Shown here piece after piece: positions 52,250 through 60,687 of a stretch of 64,000 nucleotides of DNA. The stretch's first letter is position 1, and each line of letters starts with the position of its first letter. The translations under genes and the position numbers were made by a program. The notes beneath the pieces are model-generated. The model saw nothing but the letters and a program-made list of their open reading frames with translations, was not told where the DNA came from and did not search any database. The DNA comes from AC-37 sp036386455 (GTDB lineage: Bacteria > Actinomycetota > Thermoleophilia > Solirubrobacterales > Thermoleophilaceae): NCBI GenBank assembly GCA_036386455.1, contig DASVVS010000057.1, forward strand, positions 21,473 to 85,472. Direction: 5' to 3'.

Positions 52250-53287
52250 ATGCGCGCAGCCATCTTCAACGAACCCGGTTCCATCACCGTCGGCGACCGG
52301 CCCGACGCGGCGATCGCCGAGCCGACCGACGCGGTCGTGCGCGTGGTCATGGCCTGCGTCTGCGGGTCGGACCTCTGGTACTACCGCGGCGAGACGCCGT
52401 TCGTGCCGGGCCCCATCGGCCACGAGTTCATCGGAGTGGTCGAGGAGGTCGGCTCCGAGGTGCGCGACGTCCAGCGCGGCCAGCTCGTCATCGCGCCGTT
52501 CGCCTACAGCGACGGCACCTGCCCCCACTGCCGGAACGGCATCCACACGGCCTGCGCCAGCGGCGGCTTCTTCCCGATGAACGGCGACGGCGGCCAGGGT
52601 GAGGCGGTTCGCGTGCCGCTCGCCGACGGCACCCTCGTGGCCGTGCCCGGCTCGGGCCACAGCGACGAGACGCTCGCCGCGCTGCTCACCCTCTCCGACG
52701 TGATGGGCACCGGCCACCACGCCGCCGTCTGCGCGCGCGTGAAGGAGGGCGACACCGTGGCCGTGGTCGGCGACGGGGCGGTCGGCCTGTCCGCCGTCAT
52801 CGCCGCCAAGCGCCTGGGCGCCGAGCGCATCATCGCGCTGAGCCGCCACGAGCCCCGGCAGCGACTGGCCCGCGAGTTCGGCGCCACCGACGTGGTCGAG
52901 GCCCGCGGCAAGGAGGCCACCCAGGCGGTCATGGAGCTCACGGACGGCGTGGGCGTGGACGCCTCGCTCGAGTGCGTCGGCACCGGCCAGGCGATGAGGA
53001 CGGCGCTGTCGATCGCGCGCCCCGGCTCGGTCGTCGGCTACGTGGGCGTGCCGCACGGGATCGAGTTCCCGGTCGAGGCGATGTTCTACCGCAACCGCGG
53101 CGTGCTGGGCGGGCCCGCGCCGGCCCGGGCCTACATCCCGGAGCTGCTCGACGACGTACTCGAGGGCCGCATCGCCCCGGGCCGCGTCTTCGACCACGCG
53201 GTCGGCCTGGAGGACGTCGCCGAGGCCTACTCGGCGATGGACGAGCGGCGGTCGATCAAGTCGCTGCTGCGCGTGAGCACCATCTGA
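52250..53287 (+). CDS. Zinc-dependent alcohol dehydrogenase-like protein (MDR)
   Basis: The 345-aa medium-chain dehydrogenase has the catalytic-zinc Cys (ACVCGSD), the GHEF motif and the cofactor motif VVGDGAVGLSAV. The structural-zinc lobe reads CPHCRNGIHTAC, one Cys short of the usual four. It oxidises or reduces an alcohol/aldehyde with NAD(P). It starts 14 bp after the propeller protein B gene and may be read through from that operon, but its composition and family are ordinary. Confidence 0.85.
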   Translation: MRAAIFNEPGSITVGDRPDAAIAEPTDAVVRVVMACVCGSDLWYYRGETPFVPGPIGHEFIGVVEEVGSEVRDVQRGQLVIAPFAYSDGTCPHCRNGIHTACASGGFFPMNGDGGQGEAVRVPLADGTLVAVPGSGHSDETLAALLTLSDVMGTGHHAAVCARVKEGDTVAVVGDGAVGLSAVIAAKRLGAERIIALSRHEPRQRLAREFGATDVVEARGKEATQAVMELTDGVGVDASLECVGTGQAMRTALSIARPGSVVGYVGVPHGIEFPVEAMFYRNRGVLGGPAPARAYIPELLDDVLEGRIAPGRVFDHAVGLEDVAEAYSAMDERRSIKSLLRVSTI

Positions 53288-53305
53288 TCCGCGGGTGAGC
53301 GGCCG

Positions 53306-54558
<1,253 letters not shown>

Positions 54559-54559
<1 letters not shown>

Positions 54560-55404
54560 TAGGCCACTACCTCGGGCACGGGCTCGGCGTCCGGCGCGGC
54601 CGCGGGTTCGGCGGCGGCCTCATCGGCCTGCGGCAGCGCGACGCCGAGCGCGTGGAAGCCGCCGTCCACGTGGAGGATCTCGCCGGTGATCGCCCGCGCC
54701 CAGTCCGACAGCAGGAAGCAGACGGCCTGCGCCACGGGGACGGGGTCGCGGCCGTCCCAGCCGAGCGGAGCGCGCTCGGCCCACGCCTCCTCCAGCGCGT
54801 GCGCGCCGGGGATCCCGCTCAGGGCCAGCGTGCGCAGCGGCCCGGCCGCCACGAGGTTCACCCGCACGCCGCGGCCGCCGAGGTCGCGGGCGAGGTAGCG
54901 CGTGACCGACTCGAGCGCCGCCTTCGCCACCCCCATCCAGTCGTAGGCCGGCCAGGCGACCTGGGCGTCGAAGTCGAGTCCCACGATCGACCCCCCGGAC
55001 GGCGGGAACAGCGGCACGAGCGCCTCGCCCAGGCCCTTGAGCGAGAACGCGCTCACGCGGAACGCGGTCTCGGCGCTCTCGGCCGGGGTGGTGAGGAAGT
55101 CGCCGCCGAGCGCGTCGTCGGGGGCGAACGCGACCGAGTGCAGCGCTCCGTCCACGTGGCCCCAGCGGCTCTCCAGCTCCCCGGTCAGGGCCGCGAAGTC
55201 CTCGGGCCGCGACACGTCGAGCTCGAGCACGTCCACCGGCTCGGGCAGCGTGCGCGCGGTGCGCTCGGTGAGCTTGCGGACGCGCCCGAAGCTCGTGAGC
55301 AGCACCTCGGCGCCGGCGAGCTGCGCCTCGCGCGCGACCGCGTACCCGATGCTCTGGCGGGTCGCGACCCCGGTCACGAGGATCTTCCTGCCGGCGAGGT
55401 CCAC
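54559..55404 (-). CDS. fabI: Enoyl-ACP reductase, FabI type (copy 2)
   Basis: The 281-aa protein has the same FabI signature as copy 1 (LVTGVATRQSIGYAVA) and the Tyr-x6-Lys site YDWMGVAKA. A Pro/Ala/Glu tail of about 25 residues follows the last strand (LPQADEAAAEP onward). It is clearly paralogous to the copy at 25593. A GTG start lies 11 bp after the ACP stop. With the adjacent ACP and FabF it may form the general fatty-acid set, while copy 1 belongs to the long operon. Confidence 0.88.
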
Positions 55405-55415
55405 GGGCGCGGGGC

Positions 55416-55676
55416 CTACGCCTTCACGTTCACGACGCGGCCGACCACCAGGTCGATCGCCTGGCCCACGGTCGTCACGTCCTTGGCGTCCTCGGCCTCG
55501 AGCTCGACGCCGTAGCGCTCCTCCGCGATCTGGAGCAGCTCGACCAGGTCGAGCGAGTCGATGTCGAGCTCCTCGAAGGTCTTCTCGCGCGAGATCTCCT
55601 CGCGCTCGGGGCCCATCGTCACCATCGCGTCGATCAGCGCCTCCTCGATCGCCTGCGGCGTGAACGTCTCGGCCAT
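55416..55676 (-). CDS. Acyl carrier protein (ACP 2)
   Basis: The 86-aa acidic helical protein has the attachment motif DIDSLDLVEL with Ser41. It leads the operon ACP-fabI-fabF and is divergent from the ACP/DarB-like pair. A gap of about 190 bp with a perfect palindrome separates the two. Confidence 0.9.
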   Translation of the reverse strand: MAETFTPQAIEEALIDAMVTMGPEREEISREKTFEELDIDSLDLVELLQIAEERYGVELEAEDAKDVTTVGQAIDLVVGRVVNVKA

Positions 55677-55796
55677 CTGGTCCTCCGTTCTCGGGTGCGG
55701 GTGCCGTGCGCAGCGGGCGCGGCGCGGCGACCGTGTCAGCGGGGGATGGGCGCGAACAGGGAACCCATCGCACGGACCGTCGAACTCCCGGAAAGA

Positions 55797-55814
55797 GACC
55801 CCCGATCGGGGGTC
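55797..55814. promoter_or_regulatory. 18-bp perfect palindrome between the divergent ACP operons
   Basis: gacccccgatcgggggtc is its own reverse complement. It lies in the 190-bp region between the ACP 2 operon and the ACP 3/DarB-like operon, 53 bp upstream of the ACP 3 ATG. It could be an operator for both, or a hairpin in the ACP 3 leader. Confidence 0.55.
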
Positions 55815-55866
55815 ATCGCCCCGGGGCCGCTATGGCGGCGCGCGCGGCGCGCGGATGCTGCCGCGC

Positions 55867-56202
55867 ATGACGACGACCGACGTTTCCCAGGAGCCGGGCG
55901 CGCTGCGCTCTCAGCTCCTCGACGAGATCCGCACCTTCCTCCAGCGCGAGCGCGAGGTGGACCCCGAGCGGGTGCAGGAGGGCGCGCACTTCAAGGACGA
56001 CCTCGGGCTCGACTCGCTGGACGTCGCGGCGATCGCCGTGGAGCTCGAGGACAAGTACGAGGTGGAGCTCGAGGACGAGCACGTGGTGCTGGTCCGGACG
56101 GTCGGAGACGCCCTCGACGTGGTGATCGCGCTGATGCGCGGCGAGCCGCTCCCGGCCGCGCCCGAGCCCGCCGAGGCCGCCACCCCCGCGGCGGAGGCCT
56201 GA
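55867..56202 (+). CDS. Acyl carrier protein (ACP 3), partner of the DarB-like enzyme
   Basis: The 111-aa protein has the attachment motif DLGLDSLDVAAI with Ser50 and a Pro/Ala/Glu-rich tail of about 20 residues. The ATG at 55867 starts the conserved part; an ATG at 55855 would add four residues. It lies 2 bp before the DarB-like gene. In known dialkylresorcinol loci an ACP is encoded beside DarB, so this is the likely carrier of the chain that DarB uses. Confidence 0.88.
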   Translation: MTTTDVSQEPGALRSQLLDEIRTFLQREREVDPERVQEGAHFKDDLGLDSLDVAAIAVELEDKYEVELEDEHVVLVRTVGDALDVVIALMRGEPLPAAPEPAEAATPAAEA

Positions 56203-56204
56203 CC

Positions 56205-57335
56205 GTGCCCGCCTACCTCACCAGCTTCGGCAAGTTCCTGCCCGGCGAACCGGTCCCGGCGGAGGCGATCGAGGAGTACGTCGGCGCGCTCGGAAACCCC
56301 GAGATCCGCGACACGGTCGTCCAGAACGGCGGCATCCAGACGCGCCACTTCGCGATCGACCGCGACCAGAACACCGTCTTCTCCAACACGGAGATGGCCT
56401 CGAACGCGATCACCGAGGCGGTCGACCGCAGCCCGATCGGGCTCGACGACGTGGACGTGCTGGCGGTGGCGACCTCCGCCGGCGACTACGGCGGCCCCGC
56501 GCTCGCGAACATGGTGCACGGCGACCTGATGGAGCGGCCGGTCGAGATCGTGGCCGCGAACGGCTTCTGCGCGTCGAGCATGGTCGCGCTCAAGTCCGCC
56601 TACCTGATGGTGCGCGAGGGCGAGCAGTCGAACGCCGTGATCTGCGGCAGCGAGCTGACCTCGCGGCAGTTCAAGTCGAGCCGCTACGCGAACGGCAACG
56701 GGCTCGGCGAGAACGGCGACCTGCCGTTCGACGTCGCGTTCCTGCGCTACATGCTCTCGGACGGGGCCGGCGCCGCCGTGATCCAGGACCGCCCCGCGCC
56801 CGAGGGGACGAGCTACCGGATCGAGTGGGTCACGAACACCTCGTACGCGCACACGACCGGACCGTGCATGTACGTCGGGAGCACGGGCGAGGACCCCGAG
56901 GGCCGCACCTGGCAGGACTACAAGACGATCGACGAGGCCGCGAAGGCGGGCGCGCTGTCACTGCGGCAGAACATGCGCCTGCTGCCGCGCTTCATCCGCA
57001 CCTGCGGCAAGGAGTGGGCGCGGCTGATCAACGAGGGCTACTTCGACCCGGACCGGATCACGCGGGTGGCCTTCCACTACTCGAGCGAGGCCCTGCGCGC
57101 GCACTTCCGCCGGGCGTTCGCGCGCGAGGGCGTGACGCCGCTGGAGGAGCGCTGGTACTCGAACCTCGTGCGCGTGGGCAACATCGGCTGCGCCGCGATC
57201 TGGGTGATGCTCGAGGAGCTCACCCGCACCGAGGGGCTCGAGCCCGGCGATCAGGTGCTCTGCTTCGTGCCCGAGAGCGGCCGCTTCGGCGTCTCGATGA
57301 TGCTGCTGACGGCGGTCGGGCCGGACGGCGCCTGA
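56205..57335 (+). CDS. darB: DarB-like ketosynthase (KAS III fold), dialkylresorcinol/cyclohexanedione synthase
   Basis: The 376-aa protein is KAS III-like but not FabH. It opens with PAYLTSFGKFLPGEPVPAEAI and GGIQTRHFAID, the signature I associate with DarB/StlD enzymes. The triad is Cys122 (NGFCASSM), His291 (VAFHYSSE) and Asn326 (VGNIGCAA). DarB joins a 3-oxoacyl-ACP with a second acyl thioester and closes the ring to a cyclohexanedione, which DarA then aromatises. The DarA-like gene is at 19670. It is coupled to the ACP gene upstream. The left inverted repeat of the island starts 9 bp after its stop. Confidence 0.82.
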   Translation: MPAYLTSFGKFLPGEPVPAEAIEEYVGALGNPEIRDTVVQNGGIQTRHFAIDRDQNTVFSNTEMASNAITEAVDRSPIGLDDVDVLAVATSAGDYGGPALANMVHGDLMERPVEIVAANGFCASSMVALKSAYLMVREGEQSNAVICGSELTSRQFKSSRYANGNGLGENGDLPFDVAFLRYMLSDGAGAAVIQDRPAPEGTSYRIEWVTNTSYAHTTGPCMYVGSTGEDPEGRTWQDYKTIDEAAKAGALSLRQNMRLLPRFIRTCGKEWARLINEGYFDPDRITRVAFHYSSEALRAHFRRAFAREGVTPLEERWYSNLVRVGNIGCAAIWVMLEELTRTEGLEPGDQVLCFVPESGRFGVSMMLLTAVGPDGA

Positions 57336-57343
57336 CGCGGCCG

Positions 57344-57365
57344 GGCTAGGAGGGCTTGGCGAAAC
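57344..57365 (+). repeat. Left inverted repeat of the island
   Basis: The core is ctaggagggcttggcgaaac (57346-57365), preceded by gg. It matches 60501-60522 on the other strand without mismatch. A related segment, ttggcggaac, follows a few bases inside the island, so ttggcgRaac occurs twice on this side, as in recombinase-binding arms. Confidence 0.75.
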
Positions 57366-57484
57366 GATTGGCGGAACCTTTGACGGGCGACCGTCTGGCT
57401 GCTGAGACTCGCCGCGTTCCCTAACAAGTTGGCCCCGCGCTGCGCTAACAGCCGAGGGTCGTGACACAGGAGGTACTAGCTCCC

Positions 57485-57520
57485 ATGCACGACCGGCCTA
57501 GCCCTGGGGCGCGGCCATGA
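57485..57520 (+). CDS. Possible 11-residue leader peptide before ssb
   Basis: The reading frame MHDRPSPGARP has a good ribosome-binding site (aggaggt) 11 nt upstream. It ends in TGA that overlaps the ssb ATG (ATGA). It could couple translation of the next gene; it is too short to judge by composition. Confidence 0.3.
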   Translation: MHDRPSPGARP

Positions 57521-57772
57521 ACATCGTGATCGTCATAGGCACGCTCACGGGCAAGCCCCAGCTTCGCGATGACCCTGCCCTGACGGAATGCACGCTCGGA
57601 CGGTACGCCCGAGCCGGGCGTCGTCTACGTCGAAGCAACCACCTACGGCGCGGAAGCGCGCGAGGTCGCCCAGCTACACCAGGGAGACAAGGTCGGCCTG
57701 ACCGGTCGGCTCGACTCCGACCCGCCCGATGGCCCGGCCGAAGTCCTGATCGACCAACTCGACTACCTCTAA
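57517..57772 (+). pseudogene. ssb: Single-stranded-DNA-binding protein gene, frameshifted
   Basis: The first 27 codons read MNIVIVIGTLTGKPQLRDDP, like the N-terminal OB strands of SSB. After about 57597 the frame changes by one base. The second frame gives GVVYVEATTYGAEAREVAQL, then GDKVGLTGRLDSDPPDG, and ends at TAA 57772. In usual SSBs these parts are joined by about ten residues that are missing here. The frame that stays open to 57789 is meaningless Arg-rich sequence. A small deletion with a shift is the simple explanation; programmed shifting is less likely. The acidic C-tip of SSB is absent. Confidence 0.6.
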
Positions 57773-57808
57773 AGGAGCGAACGACGTGATCCCGAATACG
57801 CACGGCAC

Positions 57809-58009
57809 GTGAGCATCGAGCGCGTCTTCTACTGCGACTGGCGAGAGTGCGAGAGCCACGTGAGAACGGCCAGTCCCCGTTCCGCCGCGATCATCACCGT
57901 GACGGAGGGAACTGGCCGCTCGCTCCACTTCTGCTCCTGGGACTGCATCCTCAAGCACTCGGCGGAAAAGCCGCCGGTCGAGGTTGTCCCAATGAGCGAC
58001 GCCGCTTAG
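57809..58009 (+). CDS. Small Cys-containing protein, possible zinc ribbon
   Basis: The 66-aa protein has CDWREC near the N-terminus and FCSWDC after about 40 residues, a pattern of two CxxC-like pairs that fits zinc binding. The function is unknown. A GTG start follows an aaaggag ribosome-binding site and a tiny eight-codon frame. Its stop overlaps the convergent DUF1508 gene by 4 bp. Confidence 0.6.
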   Translation: MSIERVFYCDWRECESHVRTASPRSAAIITVTEGTGRSLHFCSWDCILKHSAEKPPVEVVPMSDAA

Positions 58010-58176
58010 GTGCGGTCGTAGACCGATGCGAACGAGGCGTTTGCCTTCACCACGTCGATGGCGTGCTGGGCGCTCGCCTTCGTGGTGTAGACCTCCGACA
58101 GGAACATCAGCTCGTTGTTCCCGCCCTTGATCCTCGCGCGGTAGCCGCCTGAGGCGGTGACGATCTCGAAGTACAT
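58006..58176 (-). CDS. DUF1508/YegP-like small protein
   Basis: The 56-aa protein (FEIVTASGGYRARIKGGN, then FLSEVYTTKASAQHAI) is a single YegP repeat. Family members are small alpha-beta proteins of unknown function, often in mobile regions. I chose the ATG at 58176, because ggagg lies just upstream; a start at 58233 would add an unconserved extension. Confidence 0.75.
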   Translation of the reverse strand: MYFEIVTASGGYRARIKGGNNELMFLSEVYTTKASAQHAIDVVKANASFASVYDRT

Positions 58177-58262
58177 CTGAACCTCCTGGGTTCGGTCAGT
58201 GGTGGCGGCCAGCCGGTCTGCCCGGCAAGACATAGGGCTAGAACGCCATGTGCGTTCTGCAT

Positions 58263-59202
58263 CTAAGGCGAGTCGTCGGACGGAATCGTTAGCTTCGCGG
58301 TGTTCCGGTCGGTCAACGGGGACCGCTCCCTGCCCGGCAAAGCTTCGGGAGCGGTCCCCAGCAGTGCCCCTCTACGCGCCAGCAGCGCCGCGCGGCGCTC
58401 GGCTAGCACCGCGACCACCGCCCTCGCACGCGCGAGCGCGCGGCAAAGCTGGGCCAAGATGGTCAGGTCGGCGTGCAGTCGCACGCGCTCGATTCCACGG
58501 AGGCGCAGCGGGAGCAAGGCCCACTCGTGCTTCAAGCAGCCGAACTCGCGCTCGACGGCCGACCGCTGGGCGTAGAGCTTCCCCCACCTGACGGTCTCGC
58601 GCGGCGGCGCCCGCGTACGTCTGCTCTACCTCTCGCGCCGTCTCGACCGTCCATGCGAGCGGCAGGCCGGTCTTCGTGCAGACGGCCGCGTGGACCTTGA
58701 AGCCATAGAACCCGCCGCCTTTGCGCGTCGAGACTGCCGAGCGGTGGCCCCACGAGGCGTCGGGGTCCGAGTAGCGCTCGCGCTCGGGGCCGTTCTTCGA
58801 CACGTAGCGCTGGCCGTTCGCGTAGGCCGGAAGGTCGGAGCCGTCGAGCGCGACGTTCTCGCCGATGCCGGGCATGAGCTTGTGCAGCCCGGCGGTCACG
58901 CGGTCAAGGCACGCGGCGAGCGCCGCCGAGCGATCACGCAGCTTGGCGGCGAAGCGGTAGCAGGCCCACTGGGAGGGGACGGCGCTGAGCGTGTCCCTCA
59001 GCCCGGCGTGCTCGGCCACGAGCCGCACCGTGCCGCTCCACGTCGGTAGCGCGTACATACTCTTGACGAGCGCCACGCCGACCATCGTGCGTCGAAGTAG
59101 AATCTCCAGTGGGAGCGGCCGCTTGCAACGACCGCCCCCACCGTTCCCGAGACACCCGACCGGCCGGTACCCACTGCTCGCCTGCCGGGCTCTGTAGGCC
59201 AA
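58263..59202 (-). pseudogene. IS-type DDE transposase remnant with internal deletion and frameshift
   Basis: The N-terminal half is in one frame: TVRLVAEHAGLRDTL, VALDGSDLPAYANGQ (first catalytic Asp), KGGGFYGFKVHAAVC and TVETAREVEQ. The C-terminal part is in another frame from about 58590: RWGKLYAQRSAVEREFGCLK (catalytic Glu region), then LHADLTILAQL. The central segment with the second Asp is missing, so the enzyme is dead. The C-terminus ends at 58263. No clean IS ends are visible. The remnant lies within the 57.3-60.5 kb island. Confidence 0.75.
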
Positions 59203-59331
59203 GATGGACCCGCTTTTGGAAGGCGGGGTGTGGCCTCATTTCTTGTCGCAGTGGCGAAGTCACTACAGACACTATATCAGCTTATCTCGACATATGCGGG
59301 ACAGCGTGTCTCGATTAAGTCGGCACCCGGG

Positions 59332-59361
59332 TTGACACTCCGCCGAGACATGCGCTAGATT
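59332..59361 (+). promoter_or_regulatory. Strong leaderless promoter of the 59369 gene
   Basis: TTGACA (59332-59337, consensus) and TAGATT (59356-59361) are 18 bp apart. The expected transcription start is on or next to the GTG at 59369. The 130 bp upstream of it, after the transposase remnant, is AT-richer and holds no gene I can support. Confidence 0.65.
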
Positions 59362-59368
59362 AATCCGC

Positions 59369-60148
59369 GTGGAAGCGAACGCCGCCCCGGCAGCCAAGAG
59401 AAAGAAGCCCCGTAGCCCGAGCTACCCGAGTGTCGGGCTGGCGGACGCCCTCGACCGCGCGCTCGTGCTCTACCAGCACGAGCGCGACAACCCCGCCCCC
59501 GTAGACACGATCCTCGGCCACTGGGGCTACAGCCCCAAGAGCGGTGCGGGGCTGGTCGTGGTCGCGGCGCTCAAGAAGTTCGGCCTGCTCGCTGACAACG
59601 GGAGCGGCGACACCCGTACCGGCCAGCTAACGCCGCTCGCGCTCGACATTCTGCTCGACTCGCGCGAGGACTCTCCCGAGCGTCAGGCGAAGATCCAGCA
59701 GGCAGCGCAGGCGCCGACGATCCATCGGGAGATCCTTGAGCGGCATCCGAACGGGCTGCCCTCAGACGCCAACCTAGCCTTCTACCTGACGCGCGAGCGT
59801 GGCTTCACCGAAGGGGCTGCACGCGACCTGATTGCCCAGCTTCGAGGGACGCTTGAGTACGCCGGACTGACCGGGAATGGTGGTACCTTATCTCGACAGG
59901 ACGAAGATACGGCCCCTGCCGAGGAGGACGACAAGATGGGTGGTGCAGGAACACAGGAACGCACGAGGCGGCAGCACCCGCCTCCCCCGCCGCCCTCAGG
60001 GAACGAGCTCACGATCCCGGTCGTCCTCACTAACGGGCAGGCGCGCGTCCGGCTACAGGGGACATTCCCGCTCACGAACGACGAGTGGGACCGGATGATC
60101 GCACTGCTGGACGCTCACAAGCCGGGCCTCACCAAGTCGGACGACTGA
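59369..60148 (+). CDS. Hypothetical island protein
   Basis: I do not recognise this 259-aa protein. The Lys-rich N-terminus (AAKRKKPRSPSYPSVGL) leads into a helical region with a winged-helix feel (LADALDRALVLYQHERDN, ILGHWGYSPKSGAGLVVVAALKKFGLL, FYLTRERGFTEGAARDLI). A Pro-rich linker (about 205-215) separates a short beta tail (LTIPVVLTNGQARVRLQGTFPL). It could be a DNA-binding or regulatory protein of the element. The GTG start agrees with a leaderless promoter just upstream. Confidence 0.65.
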   Translation: MEANAAPAAKRKKPRSPSYPSVGLADALDRALVLYQHERDNPAPVDTILGHWGYSPKSGAGLVVVAALKKFGLLADNGSGDTRTGQLTPLALDILLDSREDSPERQAKIQQAAQAPTIHREILERHPNGLPSDANLAFYLTRERGFTEGAARDLIAQLRGTLEYAGLTGNGGTLSRQDEDTAPAEEDDKMGGAGTQERTRRQHPPPPPPSGNELTIPVVLTNGQARVRLQGTFPLTNDEWDRMIALLDAHKPGLTKSDD

Positions 60149-60185
60149 CGCCGCTCCTCGCCGCCTCGGCGATTCCGCTGGTCAC

Positions 60186-60404
60186 GTGGGTACGCTGAGG
60201 GACGTAGCAGCGCGCATCGACCTCAACGACACCCGCGTCTACATGGTCAGCGAGAGCGTTGAGGAAGTCACGAGGGAACTCAACGACGCGCTTGAGGAGA
60301 AGCGGGCCTTCGTGACCTTCCACTCGCTCAGCGGCGACCGCGAACTGTCCTTCAAGGCAGCGGACGCGGTGTCCGTGACTGAGGCGCCGGACACAACGGC
60401 GTAG
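60186..60404 (+). CDS. Small hypothetical island protein
   Basis: The 72-aa acidic protein (RVYMVSESVEEVTRELNDAL, then FVTFHSLSGDRELSFKAADA) is beta-alpha in style and of unknown function. Small proteins of this kind often bind or regulate a partner. It follows the 259-aa gene by 37 bp and begins with GTG. Confidence 0.55.
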   Translation: MGTLRDVAARIDLNDTRVYMVSESVEEVTRELNDALEEKRAFVTFHSLSGDRELSFKAADAVSVTEAPDTTA

Positions 60405-60457
60405 CGGCGGCCTGCCCTATTCGTTGGGGTACGCGAACCGGAAAGCGAGGTAGGACC

Positions 60458-60520
60458 ATGTTCTCCCTTCCGCAACCCCGCACTACCACTGGGCTGGCGA
60501 GTTTCGCCAAGCCCTCCTAG
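60458..60520 (+). CDS. Possible 20-residue ORF ending in the right inverted repeat
   Basis: A short frame with a GAGGT ribosome-binding site reads MFSLPQPRTTTGLASFAKPS and stops at the TAG of the repeat. The left repeat, read outward on the minus strand, also ends a frame in FAKPS followed by TAG. The peptide may be chance, but the shared outward end is noteworthy. Confidence 0.25.
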   Translation: MFSLPQPRTTTGLASFAKPS

Positions 60521-60522
60521 CC
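60501..60522 (-). repeat. Right inverted repeat of the island
   Basis: This is the exact inverse copy of 57344-57365. The stop codon of the small acidic protein at 60517 lies within it. Confidence 0.75.
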
Positions 60523-60687
60523 GTCCATCCGCTCGCCCGCCGGCCCCTCGTCGCCCACCGCGGCGGCGGTGTGGTCGTCGGCGATCGTCGAGCCGTCGTC
60601 CGGGTCGTACTCCGGGGGCCTGGCGGTCGGGTCGGGCTCCGGCTGCTCTTCGTGGTCGCGCTGGGGGTTCTTCTCTTGGTCGCTCAT
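60517..60687 (-). CDS. Small acidic hypothetical protein
   Basis: The 56-aa hydrophilic protein (SDQEKNPQRDHEEQPEPD onward) is rich in Glu, Asp and Pro, without hydrophobic core, and probably disordered. Its ATG overlaps the stop of the MMPL gene by 4 bp, so it is co-translated with the transporter. Its stop lies in the right inverted repeat, so the original C-terminus may have been replaced when the island came in. Confidence 0.55.
   Translation of the reverse strand: MSDQEKNPQRDHEEQPEPDPTARPPEYDPDDGSTIADDHTAAAVGDEGPAGERMDG

Larger units (their letters stand above)
57344..60522. mobile_element. Lower-GC island of about 3.2 kb bounded by perfect 22-bp inverted repeats
   Basis: The stretch differs from its surroundings: GC content is lower, third positions are less biased, and the cargo is small genes, a frameshifted ssb, a decayed transposase and a leaderless gene. 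The two ends are exact inverted copies (57344-57365 and 60501-60522). No target-site duplication is seen outside them (cgcggccg on the left, gtccatcc on the right), and no recombinase gene is intact. It may be a relic of an integrated or invertible element. Insertion lies just after the darB-like gene and at the end of the 60517 gene. Confidence 0.6.

Noticed and set aside
57517..57789. The 90-codon frame starting at 57517 as an intact small protein
   Set aside because: After codon 27 it turns into Arg-rich sequence, while another frame continues the SSB-like protein. It is a frameshifted gene.
57336..60530. Target-site duplication around the inverted repeats
   Set aside because: The 8 bp outside the left repeat (cgcggccg) and those outside the right repeat (gtccatcc) do not match.
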